Positions 9,480 to 18,656 are shown, counted from the stretch's first letter. The stretch is 64,000 bases of DNA from Hyphomonadaceae bacterium (GCA_024743315.1 JANSWU010000003.1:434001-498000); one strand, 5' to 3'. The notes: generated from the letters alone by a model not told the origin. Translations and numbers: made by a program.

Positions 9480-12400
9480 TTACTCGGCCGGGACCGGGCT
9501 CTGTTTTGATTCCGCTTCCAGTTTCCGGGCCACATCGCCTGGCGAGCCGGAGCCGCGGGCAATCAAGGCATAGGCAGTCGGCACGAACAAGACGGTCACC
9601 AGGACCGCCGCGATCACGCCGTAAAGAATGACCACGCCAATCGCGGCGCGTGTTTCAGCCCCTGCCCCACTCGACAATATCAGCGGCAAAGTTCCGGCTG
9701 CGGTGGTCAGGCCGGTCATCACGATCGGGCGTAATCTCGCCATTGAGGCCTCTTTCAAAGCCGCGTCAAAGGCCTGCCCTTGGTCACGCAGCTGATTGGC
9801 GAACTCGACGATGAGAATACCATTCTTGGCCGCCAATCCGACCAGCATGATCAAGCCGATCTGCGTGTAGATATTGAGGCTGATGCCAGTCACCCAAAGC
9901 CCCAGCAGGCCGCCGGCCAAGGTCGCTGGCACGCACAGCATAATGATGATTGGATGGCGGTAACTTTCAAACTGTGCTGCTAAAACCAGGAAGACAATGA
10001 TCAGTCCGATGGCAAACACGAACAGGATCGAGGATCCAGAGGTTTGGAAATCGAGCGACTGTCCTTTGAAGTCAATCGTCGCTTCAATTGGCAGGATCTC
10101 ACGCGCCAGGTCTTGCATACCATCAAGTGCGTCTCCGAGCGAAACACCCGGCGCCAGCCCCGCCTCAATCGTGATCGCCCGGACGCGATTATAGCGATTT
10201 AGAGTCGGACTATCCGCGATCGCCTCGACCGAGATCAAGCTCGATAAGGGGATCAGATTTCCTGACCGCGATGAGCGCACATATATGTTTTCGATATCAT
10301 TTGGATTGTTCTGGTCGGACCGAAGTCCCTCGAGGATGACATCATATTCCTCACCGCCATCAATATAAGTCGTGACCCGCCGCGAGCCGAGCATGGTCTG
10401 CAAAGTCGTGCCAATATCGGCAACCGTGACACCGAGATCTGCGGCGCGATCATAATCGACCTGAATGCGATATTGCGGCTGTGTTTCCTTATAATCCCAA
10501 TCGATATCAACCAGACCGAGATCGCTGTTCTCAAGCGCTTCGACAAATGTATCTCGCCATTCGGTCAGCAGTTCATAGCTCGGACCACCGATCACAAATT
10601 GGACCGGTTTTCCGGTGCCGCCACCGAGGCCTTGCCGCATGCGCGCAAAGCCGCGAACACCGGGCAAGTCCGACAAGGCACGATTAGCCTCGGCAATGAT
10701 CACATCCGCGGGACGCCGCTGGCTCCAATCATTCAAAACCACGATGATAAAGGCTTGATTGAACGCCGATGACCCGAAGCCTGGCGCACGGAAGAGAAGT
10801 CGGTTTACCTCGGGCGGTTTGCCATCCTGACTCTCTGTATAAGGCAGCATCCGACGCTCAATCTCATCGATATAGCGTTCCATGTAGCTGTAAGACGCGC
10901 CTTCGGGACCGCGCACCGCGATAAAGAAGGCGCCGCGATCTTCGCGCGGCACGTATTCTTGCTCCACACGCTGTGACAGCTCCCAAGCGGACGCGAACAT
11001 GCCAATCAAAAGGATCCCCATGAAAATTGGCCGCGGGATGAGAAGATTGAGCAGCCAGGAATAACCTTTGCGAATGATGCCAAACGCACCGTCGACGAGA
11101 CGAGGCAGCGTGGATGCAATCGTCCATTTGTCGCTTTGCGGCTTGATCAGCTTCGAGGCCATCATCGGGGTCAGCGTCAAGGCCAGCAGGCTGGAAAAGA
11201 CAACCGCGGCCGAGATGGTCAGCGCAAACTCGGTGAACAGACGTCCAATGTCACCTTGCAGGAACGTGATCGGGACAAAAACTGAGACGAGGACGAGCGT
11301 CGTTGCGACGACCGCAAAGCCGACTTGCCGGGTGCCTTTAAACGCGGCGACGAGCGGCGTCTCACCATACTCCTTCATTCGCCTCGAGATGTTTTCCAGC
11401 ACCACAATAGCGTCATCGACGACGAGGCCGATGGCCAGGACCATGGCAAGCAAGGTGAGCAAATTGATCGAGAAGCCGAGGGCAAACAGCACGATGAATG
11501 TGGCAATGATCGAGATCGGCACTGTGATCGCCGGAATTATCGTGGCGCGGGCACTGCCCAGGAACAGGAAAATGACCAGTGTCACCAGACCGACAGCGAT
11601 CGCCAGCGTTGTGTAAACCTCACGGATCGAGGCAGAAATGAACACCGAGCTGTCGAAGCTGCGGGCAATGACCATCCCGTCAGGCAGCGTTTCATTGAGC
11701 TGGTCCGCCAGGGCTTTGGCGGCATTGGCGACTTCTACTGTATTGGCGGTGGATTGCTTGATGATGCCAAGCCCGACCATTGGTACGCCATTGCCGCGAA
11801 ACATGTTGCGGTCTTCAACCGTGCCACGTTCGACCCGGGCAATATCGCCGAGGCGAACAAGATAGCCATCATCGCCCTCGGCAATCACAAGACCTGCAAA
11901 ATCCTTTGGCGTCTGGAAAGTTCGATCAATGCGAACCGTATAGGAGCGGGTGTCAGATTCGATGGATCCTGCAGGCGCTTCGATATTCTCACGCCGCAAG
12001 GCTTGTTCTATGTCGGTCACAGTCAGATCGCGAGCGGCCAGCGCGCGGCGATCTATCCAGATCCGCAAGGCATAATTTCGGGACCCACCGACTCGCACTC
12101 GCGCAACCCCATCGAGCGCAGAAAAACGGTCAACCAAATAGCGCTCTGCATAGTCAGAGATCTCAGGCGTGGTCAGGTTTTCCGCTGCCAGATTCAACCA
12201 TATAATCACATCATCATTGGAGTCGGCTTTCTCGACTTCCGGCGGATCTGCTTCTTCTGGCAAATTATCGAGCACGCCGGAAATACGATCGCGGATATCA
12301 TTGGCCGCAACGTCAATATCAATATTGACACCAAACTCGATCGAGATCCGAGAACGACCATCACTGGAATTGGAATTGATGAAGCGAATGCCTTCCACGC

Positions 12401-12617
12401 CAGCGATCCGATCTTCAACAATCTGTGTGATCCGGGTTTCGACGACGCTGGCCGAGGCCCCTGGATAACGCGTATCGATCGTTACGATTGGCGCGTCAAT
12501 GTCTGGGTATTCGCGCAGGCTAAGACGATCAAAAGAGACCAGACCCAGAATGACCAAGATGAGCGCGATGACGGAAGCAAAAACCGGTCGCTTGACGGCG
12601 GTGTCCGATAACAGCAT
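9480..12617 (-). CDS. RND efflux pump inner-membrane permease (AcrB/MexB-like)
   Basis: A 1045-residue resistance-nodulation-division transporter. The N-terminal cytoplasmic tail reads MLLSDTAVKRPVFASVIALI. Twelve transmembrane segments flank two large periplasmic loops. TM4 carries VVDDAIVVLENI, the paired Asp of the proton relay, and the YPGASASVVE porter motif lies near residue 50. The length is typical of drug-exporting HAE-1/HAE-2 pumps rather than metal pumps. It is last in a three-gene minus-strand operon, 11 bp after the adaptor. It should export amphiphilic compounds through the TolC-like partner; the substrate cannot be told. Confidence 0.95.
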   Translation of the reverse strand: MLLSDTAVKRPVFASVIALILVILGLVSFDRLSLREYPDIDAPIVTIDTRYPGASASVVETRITQIVEDRIAGVEGIRFINSNSSDGRSRISIEFGVNIDIDVAANDIRDRISGVLDNLPEEADPPEVEKADSNDDVIIWLNLAAENLTTPEISDYAERYLVDRFSALDGVARVRVGGSRNYALRIWIDRRALAARDLTVTDIEQALRRENIEAPAGSIESDTRSYTVRIDRTFQTPKDFAGLVIAEGDDGYLVRLGDIARVERGTVEDRNMFRGNGVPMVGLGIIKQSTANTVEVANAAKALADQLNETLPDGMVIARSFDSSVFISASIREVYTTLAIAVGLVTLVIFLFLGSARATIIPAITVPISIIATFIVLFALGFSINLLTLLAMVLAIGLVVDDAIVVLENISRRMKEYGETPLVAAFKGTRQVGFAVVATTLVLVSVFVPITFLQGDIGRLFTEFALTISAAVVFSSLLALTLTPMMASKLIKPQSDKWTIASTLPRLVDGAFGIIRKGYSWLLNLLIPRPIFMGILLIGMFASAWELSQRVEQEYVPREDRGAFFIAVRGPEGASYSYMERYIDEIERRMLPYTESQDGKPPEVNRLLFRAPGFGSSAFNQAFIIVVLNDWSQRRPADVIIAEANRALSDLPGVRGFARMRQGLGGGTGKPVQFVIGGPSYELLTEWRDTFVEALENSDLGLVDIDWDYKETQPQYRIQVDYDRAADLGVTVADIGTTLQTMLGSRRVTTYIDGGEEYDVILEGLRSDQNNPNDIENIYVRSSRSGNLIPLSSLISVEAIADSPTLNRYNRVRAITIEAGLAPGVSLGDALDGMQDLAREILPIEATIDFKGQSLDFQTSGSSILFVFAIGLIIVFLVLAAQFESYRHPIIIMLCVPATLAGGLLGLWVTGISLNIYTQIGLIMLVGLAAKNGILIVEFANQLRDQGQAFDAALKEASMARLRPIVMTGLTTAAGTLPLILSSGAGAETRAAIGVVILYGVIAAVLVTVLFVPTAYALIARGSGSPGDVARKLEAESKQSPVPAE

Positions 12618-12628
12618 GCCCCGTCCTC

Positions 12629-13729
12629 TTAGTTCGCTGCGCCGGCGGTCGCGGGGCCACCCGAAAGAGTCGGCCCCGCTGCGGGTCCGTCAGGGCTGAG
12701 CATGGATTTGTCGCGCAAACGCAGCTCAGATCCTTCGCGGACGCGGATAATTCCTTCCGTGATGACCCGGTCGCCCAGTTCGAGCCCCCCCACGACCTCA
12801 ATATACCCTTCCGCCCGTTGGCCGAGTTCCACCTCAACCCGCCGCGCGATGAGACTGTCCGCCTCGGGGGTCACCCGCCAAACAAAGGTTTTTGGGCCGA
12901 CCGGCTGAACCGCCTCTTCAGGAATAGCGAGATTGGTCCGCGGATCTGCCGTGACCGTGACCCGCATGAACATGCCAGACCTGAGCAATTGGTCCGGATT
13001 CGGGATCTTCGCCCGGGCCCGGATCGAGCGGGTGACCGGATCAATGCGATTGTCGAGAGTGGCGATCTCACCCTCAAACACCTCGCCCGGCAAATCATCT
13101 GTTTCGGCGACAATCGCGGTTCCGGGCTGGATCGAGCGCGTGAAGATCGATGGCACATCGAAGTCCAAATTCATTTCGCTATCATCGATTAGCGTCGCCA
13201 CCACGTCACCGGGTCGCACAAATGAGCCAACGCTGACTCGTCTAAATCCGAGCACGCCATCAAACGGGGCCACCAGGACGCGATCCTTTTGTCGTGATTG
13301 GAGGGCGCGCAAATTGGCCTCGGCGCTATCGAGGTCGCGCTGGGCGCGATCAAGCTCGGATTCTGACACGGCGTCCGCCTCAGCCAGGCGAATGACTCGC
13401 TGCAATTGACGCGCCGCTTCTTCAACATTCGCTTCAGCGGATTCCACCAGCGCCAGCTGTTCGCGCTGGGCCAAAGATAGGAGCGTCTTGCCGCGCCGCA
13501 CGCGTTCACCATCGTCAAAGTAGAGGGCGGTGATGCGGTCAGACGCATTCAGAGACAGTTCGACCTGCTCATTCGGCTCGAGAGTGCCAAGTGCCTCAAT
13601 GTCCCTGGAAAAACTCCGCTCCTGCACCGGCTCTGCGAAGACATTAGCGGGTCCACCGCGCTGTGCCGTGGCGCTCCAGGACGCGAGCAGAGCCCAAAGG
13701 CCGCTCATAATAATCACTCGGACTAACAC
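12629..13729 (-). CDS. RND efflux periplasmic adaptor (membrane fusion protein)
   Basis: A 366-residue HlyD/AcrA-type adaptor linking the RND permease to the outer-membrane channel. A hydrophobic export signal ends near SATAQ. A lipoyl half-motif, a coiled-coil hairpin (VESAEANVEEAARQLQRVI to NLRALQSRQKD, about residues 90-150), the second lipoyl half (VAPFDGVLGFRRVSVGSFV) and a beta-barrel domain follow in order. I chose the GTG at 13729 because GAGGGAG (13745-13739) lies nine bases upstream and the start falls just after the upstream stop codon. An ATG at 13756 is in frame but overlaps the preceding gene and weakens the signal peptide. Confidence 0.9.
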   Translation of the reverse strand: MLVRVIIMSGLWALLASWSATAQRGGPANVFAEPVQERSFSRDIEALGTLEPNEQVELSLNASDRITALYFDDGERVRRGKTLLSLAQREQLALVESAEANVEEAARQLQRVIRLAEADAVSESELDRAQRDLDSAEANLRALQSRQKDRVLVAPFDGVLGFRRVSVGSFVRPGDVVATLIDDSEMNLDFDVPSIFTRSIQPGTAIVAETDDLPGEVFEGEIATLDNRIDPVTRSIRARAKIPNPDQLLRSGMFMRVTVTADPRTNLAIPEEAVQPVGPKTFVWRVTPEADSLIARRVEVELGQRAEGYIEVVGGLELGDRVITEGIIRVREGSELRLRDKSMLSPDGPAAGPTLSGGPATAGAAN

Positions 13730-13733
13730 GTTC

Positions 13734-15167
13734 TCATTCTCCCTCAACGGCCACATCTGTGGACGCCGCGTCTGGCCAAATTCCCCCTAGTGCTCTGTAC
13801 GTCGCAATCGCCTGTCTGGTTGTGGCGAGCCGACTTATTTCTAGTCTGTCTTGCGCATCAAGAAGTGTGCGCTGAGCATCAATCACATCTAAGAAGTCAT
13901 CGAGCCCTTCGTCAAATCGCAATCTCGCGAGCTCCACGGCGCGCTCAGCTGAAGCCGCCGCCGCCTCCAAATCCGCACGACGCGCTTGTTCTTGAACATA
14001 TCCGATCAAGGCAATCTCGACTTCGCCAAGCGCCTCGACCACCGCGCGCTCGTAATTGGCATAGGCGATACGGGTCTGGGCATCTGCAATGTCGATATCC
14101 GCGCGCACCCGTCGCAAATCCGGACCATCCCAGCGTAGACCTGGCCCGATGCCAAAGCCGAGACTATTGTCCAGCGTGCTGTTTTCGCCGAGCAGCGCAA
14201 AAATATCGGCGCTGAAGGTCAAAATGGGAAACAGTCGCGCGCGCTCAGCCTCCCCAAAGGCCAGGAGCCTGGAAATCTCCGCTTCGGCAGCGCGAATATC
14301 TGGACGCCGACGGATCAAGTCGCTCGGCGTACCGAGATTCAGAATCGGTGGCGGCGTCGGAATCATTTGTGGATTGGACCCGGCCTCAAGACGCTGCGCG
14401 ATCTCGGCACTGCTCAACTGTCCGGTCAATGTCGCGAGGCGGGTCGCAGCGGTTTGAATGTTGACTTCCAGGAGCGGCAAAGAGGCCAGAGTTGTGCGGT
14501 ATTGCGATTGCGCACGTTCCAGATCCAGCCGCGTGGCGCGGCCATTATCGAACAGGACTTTAAGCAATTCGACGCTGTCGCCCTGCAACTGAGCATTTGA
14601 TTGCGCCACGGCAAGTCGCACCTGATTGCCGCGATAGTCAGCATAAGCGAGCGCTGTTTCGGCCGCCACCGTAACCGCAACGTCTCTGCGGCTTTCTTCA
14701 ATCTGTTCGACCTGAAACGCGGCGCTCTCAATCAAGGCCGCGATCCGGCCAAATGCATCATATTCCCAGCTCGCCCCGAGCTGAGCACCGCCCGTGACTT
14801 CGATGTCGGCATCGTCGCGGGCCGCGCGCCCGAGCTCTGCAGACGCGGTCGAACTGGTCGAACTGGCGCGCAGCAAGCCCTGCCGGGCCAGGATCGCACG
14901 CGCTGCTGCGATATTGGCTTCTGCGACGGCAAGGTCCTTGTTCTCCTCAAGTGCTTGGTCGACCAATTCGGCAAGCATCGGATCATCGAAACTGCGCCAC
15001 CAATCGATTTGAACTGGCGCCGCCGACAAGGTCGGAGCATTGGCGGCTTCGAATGGGACATCAGGGACATCCAATTCCTGCCGATCAGGCGCATCCGGAA
15101 CCGTTGCGCACGCCGCCGTCAGAGCGATCATGGCGAGGCCGAACAGAGAAAGCGAAACGCGGCGCAT
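13734..15167 (-). CDS. Outer-membrane efflux lipoprotein (NodT/TolC family)
   Basis: A 477-residue outer-membrane factor. It begins MRRVSLSLFG with a lipobox-like ALTAAC, so a lipid-anchored trimeric channel of the NodT/OprM type is expected. Two tandem OEP repeats are visible: the helices LVDQALEENKDLAVAEANIA and DVIDAQRTLLDAQDRLE, with LIRRRPDIRAAE at the repeat boundary. The same frame is open upstream to 15344, but that part is the translated tRNA-Phe gene (residues such as GSSGVEQRIENPRVGGSN) and is not protein. The gene is first in the efflux operon, with four bases between its stop codon and the adaptor start. Confidence 0.93.
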   Translation of the reverse strand: MRRVSLSLFGLAMIALTAACATVPDAPDRQELDVPDVPFEAANAPTLSAAPVQIDWWRSFDDPMLAELVDQALEENKDLAVAEANIAAARAILARQGLLRASSTSSTASAELGRAARDDADIEVTGGAQLGASWEYDAFGRIAALIESAAFQVEQIEESRRDVAVTVAAETALAYADYRGNQVRLAVAQSNAQLQGDSVELLKVLFDNGRATRLDLERAQSQYRTTLASLPLLEVNIQTAATRLATLTGQLSSAEIAQRLEAGSNPQMIPTPPPILNLGTPSDLIRRRPDIRAAEAEISRLLAFGEAERARLFPILTFSADIFALLGENSTLDNSLGFGIGPGLRWDGPDLRRVRADIDIADAQTRIAYANYERAVVEALGEVEIALIGYVQEQARRADLEAAAASAERAVELARLRFDEGLDDFLDVIDAQRTLLDAQDRLEISRLATTRQAIATYRALGGIWPDAASTDVAVEGE

Positions 15168-15262
15168 GACGTTGTAACTAATACGCTTCCGGTAAAAGTC
15201 AGTAGCGTGAATAGCTGTTATGCGATCTGTGGAGGCTGGCTGCTTTGTTTTCCAGCGGGAAA

Positions 15263-15337
15263 TGGTGCCCGGGGGCGGATTTGAACCACCGACACGCGGA
15301 TTTTCAATCCGCTGCTCTACCCCTGAGCTACCCGGGC
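15263..15337 (-). tRNA. tRNA-Phe (GAA anticodon)
   Basis: Read on the minus strand, the 75 bases fold as a canonical tRNA. The acceptor stem GCCCGGG pairs with CCCGGGC, followed by discriminator A and an encoded CCA (15265-15263). The D arm is GCTC/GAGC, the anticodon arm GCGGA-TTGAAAA-TCCGC has GAA at positions 34-36, the variable loop is GTGTC, and the T arm is GGTGG-TTCAAAT-CCGCC. The efflux operon starts about 95 bases downstream on the same strand. Confidence 0.98.
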
Positions 15338-15410
15338 AGGCCAAACAGGGAAGCGGTGTCTTAGCTCCCCTCTTCGCGCTTGTCCAACCTCGATCTCACT
15401 TTTTTGCAGA

Positions 15411-16655
15411 TCAGCTGTAGCGGGCCTCGACTTTGAGTTTTTCTGCGTCTTTGGCGGAGACCACAGCGTGCAGGCTGGCCTCGAGATCGCGGAGATAATC
15501 ATCAATGAAATCGGCATGTTTGGGCGACAGCATCAGATGCAGGCTAGGCGGTGATTTGGTCACTGAGGTGAACCAGCCGCGGCGATAGATTTCGCCATAG
15601 ATGGCAAAAGCATGATGCTCAGGGTGTCGAAATGCGATCAGGCCGAGCAATGGATTGCCCAAAACCTCAAACCCCAAGCGTTTCACGCCGTCCTCAACGC
15701 GCGCCCGCGTCGCACAGACCTGCCCCTGCAAGCGTTTATACCCGTCTATGCCCAAATGGTTCATCACGGCCCAGGCCGCAGAGATTGCCCCGCCAGGCCG
15801 GGTGCCCGCGAGGGTCGGGGTTTTCATCGGCGCCCCCGACCATTGGTTCATATCAAACGGCATGTGCTCGAACAGCGCCTCGGATCTGAACAAAACCGTT
15901 GAGGCACCTTTTGCGGCATAGCCATATTTATGCAGGTCAGCGCTCATCGACTGCACGCCCGGCAATTCGAAATCAAAGGCCGGCACCGGAACACCATTCA
16001 TCCGCGCAAAAGGGGCGAAATATCCGCCGACACAGGCATCGACGTGCAGCCACAGCCCCCGCGCCACAGCAACTTCACTCAGCGCTTCAATCGGGTCGAT
16101 AATACCGTGCGGGAAATTTGGCGCCGACCCGACCATCATGATCGTTTCATCATCACACGCCGCCGCCATTTCTGGAATGTCCGCTTCGTAAGAGCCATCG
16201 GTTTTGACCGGAATGCGCCGGACCTCAATATCCATGAGGTGGGCGGCCTTATCGAAGGCGAGATGGGCAGAGAATGGCAGGACGATATTGGCACGGTCAC
16301 GCGCCCGGCCTTGCGCGCGCGCAAAATCCCGGGCGGTCTTGATCGCCATTGTTATCGAATCGGTGCCGCCAGACGTCATCGCGCCGGTGCTGCCTTCTGG
16401 TCCGTGCAAGAGGCCAAGCCCCATGGAAACGACGTCTTTTTCCATTTGCGCCAGCGAGGGGAATGCCAAGGGGCCGAGCCCGTTCTCAGACATAAAGGCC
16501 GCATAGGCCTCTTTCTGGATTTGCGCGATCTCTTCGCCAGCATTGAAGACGTAGACTGCGGTTCGCCCGTCACGCCACTTTGCATCCTTAGAGCCGCGAT
16601 TTTTCAGATCTTCTTTGACGTCTTGCCAAGGACGTCCCTGCTCCGGCATGATCAT
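15411..16655 (-). CDS. PLP-dependent lyase/decarboxylase of the sphingosine-1-phosphate lyase type
   Basis: A 414-residue fold-type I PLP enzyme of the group II decarboxylase family (glutamate decarboxylase, sphingosine-1-phosphate lyase). The motif SADLHKYGYAAKG holds the PLP Lys (residue 243). HVDACVGGYFAPF carries the Asp that contacts the pyridine nitrogen, TSGGTDSITMAI binds the phosphate, and LAGTRPGGAISAAW follows the cofactor site. These features fit S1P-lyase-like proteins better than GadB. If so, it would split a long-chain-base phosphate into an aldehyde and phosphoethanolamine, which would suit a bacterium with sphingolipids. No sphingolipid genes are in view, so the substrate is an inference. 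GGGAGAAG lies upstream of the start. Confidence 0.78.
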   Translation of the reverse strand: MIMPEQGRPWQDVKEDLKNRGSKDAKWRDGRTAVYVFNAGEEIAQIQKEAYAAFMSENGLGPLAFPSLAQMEKDVVSMGLGLLHGPEGSTGAMTSGGTDSITMAIKTARDFARAQGRARDRANIVLPFSAHLAFDKAAHLMDIEVRRIPVKTDGSYEADIPEMAAACDDETIMMVGSAPNFPHGIIDPIEALSEVAVARGLWLHVDACVGGYFAPFARMNGVPVPAFDFELPGVQSMSADLHKYGYAAKGASTVLFRSEALFEHMPFDMNQWSGAPMKTPTLAGTRPGGAISAAWAVMNHLGIDGYKRLQGQVCATRARVEDGVKRLGFEVLGNPLLGLIAFRHPEHHAFAIYGEIYRRGWFTSVTKSPPSLHLMLSPKHADFIDDYLRDLEASLHAVVSAKDAEKLKVEARYS

Positions 16656-16700
16656 CTGGCTTCTCCCTTACGAGGATACAGATTGCGACAGGTTCACTGC

Positions 16701-16738
16701 AAAAGCGAGAGGGCGCCGCAAATTTCTGCCGCGCCCTC
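16701..16738 (-). terminator. Possible terminator after the UrcA-like gene
   Basis: Downstream of the UrcA-like stop codon the minus strand carries an eight-pair stem (16738-16731 with 16716-16709, GAGGGCGC/GCGCCCTC) closing a 14-base loop. It is followed by a short T-containing stretch (CGCTTTT). The T run is weak, so this could be only partly effective. Confidence 0.5.
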
Positions 16739-16766
16739 CAAAGTAAAACAGAAATGGGTTTGAGGA

Positions 16767-17099
16767 TTAGCCTTGAGAGTCTTCAAAGGCGAGTGCAGTG
16801 ACTTGTGGCGAGTCGAGTTTCTCGAGCGCCGATGCGATCGCTTCATCTTCGCAGGATTTGCGCAGCATTCTTTCGCGCACCGTTTCGCGGTTCGCATCAA
16901 GCTTGCAGACGGATTTGGCCGCGGCTTCGATTTTGGTCAGAAGAGCTTCAGCGTCGGCAACTCGCGTCAGGTCATAACCAGCAATAGAAATCTCTTTGCT
17001 CTTGACGTGCGCGTCAGACTGTGTGGCAGCGACGGCAGGGACCATTGCCAAGGCAACGGTTGAGGCAAAAATAGTGGTGAGTGTTTTTGAAAGGGTCAT
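16767..17099 (-). CDS. UrcA-family small exported protein
   Basis: A 110-residue protein with a clear signal peptide (MTLSKTLTTIFASTVALAMV... ending VAATQ). The mature part carries the UrcA-family pattern: an ISIAGYDLTRVADAEALL stretch, IEAAAKSVC, and a second conserved Cys in RKSCEDEAIASAL. The two Cys probably form a disulfide in the periplasm. The family takes its name from a uranium-responsive Caulobacter protein; its biochemical role is unknown. Upstream lie two tandem copies of an inverted repeat that also precedes two other small-protein genes in this window, so it is probably regulated. It is transcribed divergently from radA. Confidence 0.8.
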   Translation of the reverse strand: MTLSKTLTTIFASTVALAMVPAVAATQSDAHVKSKEISIAGYDLTRVADAEALLTKIEAAAKSVCKLDANRETVRERMLRKSCEDEAIASALEKLDSPQVTALAFEDSQG

Positions 17100-17166
17100 T
17101 GATCTTCCTCCTGTCGAGGTTGGTTATTGATCCCTCTCTTCCCTGCTGATTTTGATACACCAATCG

Positions 17167-17203
17167 ATATCGATTATCAATAACTTTTATTGAAAAACAA
17201 TAT
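17167..17203 (-). promoter_or_regulatory. Tandem TTATTG-N5-CAATAA-type operator upstream of the UrcA-like gene
   Basis: Two imperfect 17-bp inverted repeats lie at 17187-17203 (plus strand TTATTG-AAAAA-CAATAT) and 17167-17183 (ATATCG-ATTAT-CAATAA). Their centres are exactly 20 bp apart, two helical turns. Read towards the UrcA-like gene, the first contains TATTGT, a possible -10 element. An exact AATCGATATCGATT palindrome overlaps the second copy. The same spacing and arms recur at 30972-30988 and 35748-35764. Confidence 0.6.
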
Positions 17204-17211
17204 GAACTTTT

Positions 17212-17230
17212 TGTTACTACAGTTGTAACA
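17212..17230. promoter_or_regulatory. Inverted repeat TGTTAC-N7-GTAACA between the UrcA-like gene and radA
   Basis: A perfect six-base inverted repeat with a seven-base spacer (17212-17217 and 17225-17230). It has the size of an operator for a dimeric regulator, for example TetR or LysR type. It lies 56 bp upstream of the radA start and 113 bp upstream of the UrcA-like start, so either gene could be the target. I do not recognise the regulator. Confidence 0.4.
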
Positions 17231-17285
17231 CGAATTGTGGTATCACCTCTTTCACAGAATCGCTCACCCGGTTAGTCACGGGGTC

Positions 17286-18656
17286 ATGGCCAAATCTCAC
17301 TTTGTTTGTCAGTCCTGCGGTGCCGTCCATTCCAAATGGTCCGGGCGCTGCGACGCGTGCGGCGAATGGAATACCCTCACCGAGGAAGCCGCGTCAGGCC
17401 CACCCGGCGGTTTGAAAGCGACAAAATCGGGCGCACGTTCGTCAAACAAGGCCGAGTTTACCGCCCTGGATGGCGACGCGGCGCCGCCTGAGCGGATCAT
17501 CCTGGGGGTCGACGAACTCGACCGGGTTTTCGGAGGCGGCATCGTGCCGTCCAGTGCGACGCTAATTGGCGGCGATCCCGGGATCGGCAAATCGACATTG
17601 CTCTTACAAGTCGCGGCCCGCCTCGCGCGAAATGGTCTCAAGTCCGTCTATGTGTCGGGAGAGGAAGCCACCGCGCAAATCCAGGACCGCGCCAGGCGGT
17701 TGAAGGTTGCGGATAGCCCGGTTCAACTCGCAACTGAAACCGACCTGCGCAAAGTACTGTCCGCACTCAAGTCGGCCAAACCAGATTTCGTGGTAATCGA
17801 TTCCATCCAGACCATGTGGTCCGATAGCCTCGAGGCGGCGCCCGGAAGTGTCAGTCAGGTCCGCGCCTGTGGACAAGAACTTACCCGCTGGGCCAAGAAG
17901 TCCGGTGCCGCACTGATCCTGGTCGGCCACGTCACCAAGGAAGGCCAGATTGCCGGCCCGCGTGTGGTCGAACACATGGTCGATACCGTGTTCTATTTCG
18001 AAGGCGAACGCGGGCACCAGTTCCGCATCTTGCGCGCGGTCAAGAACCGCTTTGGGCCAACCGATGAGATTGGCATTTTTGAAATGCACCAATATGGCCT
18101 GGCGCCAGCCCGCGAGCCATCAGCGCTGTTCCTGTCTTCTGAAGGCGATGAAAGCGGTGGGGCCGCTGTGTTCGCGGCCATGGAAGGCTCGCGCCCGGTG
18201 CTGGCTGAAGTGCAGGCTCTGGTCGCGCCGAGCGCCTATGGGACGCCGCGCCGGTCAATCGTGGGTTGGGACAATAATCGTCTCGCTATGCTATTGGCAG
18301 TTCTGGAAGCGCGTTGCGGCGTGTCGCTTGGCGGCCGAGATGTCTACCTTTCCGTCGCTGGGGGATATCGCATCGCCGAACCCGCGGGCGACCTTGCTGC
18401 TGCAGCCGCTTTGCTGACATCCGCCTCGGCCAATCCGGGGCCAAGCAAAGCGATTTATTTTGGCGAGGTTGCTTTATCGGGCGCGATTCGACCGGTCGCC
18501 CGCATGGAGCAGCGCCTCAAAGAGGCGGCACGGCTCGGATTTGAGCGCGCATATGTTCCCGATGGCAGTCCAACGGCGATAGAAGGCTTGACGATCACCC
18601 CGATCAAGCGCCTATCTGACTTAGTAGAGTTGATCGCACCGGAAACCGGCCAATGA
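17286..18656 (+). CDS. radA: DNA repair protein RadA (Sms)
   Basis: A 456-residue ATP-dependent branch-migration helicase acting with RecA in recombination repair. The N-terminal zinc finger CQSCGAVHSKWSGRCDACGE is followed by the Walker A box GGDPGIGKST (near residue 95), the KNRFGPTDEIG motif typical of RadA (near 250) and a Lon-protease-like C-terminal domain (near 290-450). The ATG at 17286 starts directly before the zinc finger; an upstream ATG at 17235 would add 17 unlikely residues. Its stop overlaps cvpA by four bases (ATGA), so the two are translationally coupled. Confidence 0.97.
   Translation: MAKSHFVCQSCGAVHSKWSGRCDACGEWNTLTEEAASGPPGGLKATKSGARSSNKAEFTALDGDAAPPERIILGVDELDRVFGGGIVPSSATLIGGDPGIGKSTLLLQVAARLARNGLKSVYVSGEEATAQIQDRARRLKVADSPVQLATETDLRKVLSALKSAKPDFVVIDSIQTMWSDSLEAAPGSVSQVRACGQELTRWAKKSGAALILVGHVTKEGQIAGPRVVEHMVDTVFYFEGERGHQFRILRAVKNRFGPTDEIGIFEMHQYGLAPAREPSALFLSSEGDESGGAAVFAAMEGSRPVLAEVQALVAPSAYGTPRRSIVGWDNNRLAMLLAVLEARCGVSLGGRDVYLSVAGGYRIAEPAGDLAAAAALLTSASANPGPSKAIYFGEVALSGAIRPVARMEQRLKEAARLGFERAYVPDGSPTAIEGLTITPIKRLSDLVELIAPETGQ

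Noticed and set aside
11325-12611. A 428-codon plus-strand ORF opposite the RND permease
   Set aside because: It lies wholly antisense to a highly conserved transporter. The composition reads as reversed membrane-protein codons, with no domain.
15168-15344. A 59-residue N-terminal extension of the efflux channel
   Set aside because: It translates the tRNA-Phe gene. The real start follows at 15167 with a lipoprotein signal.
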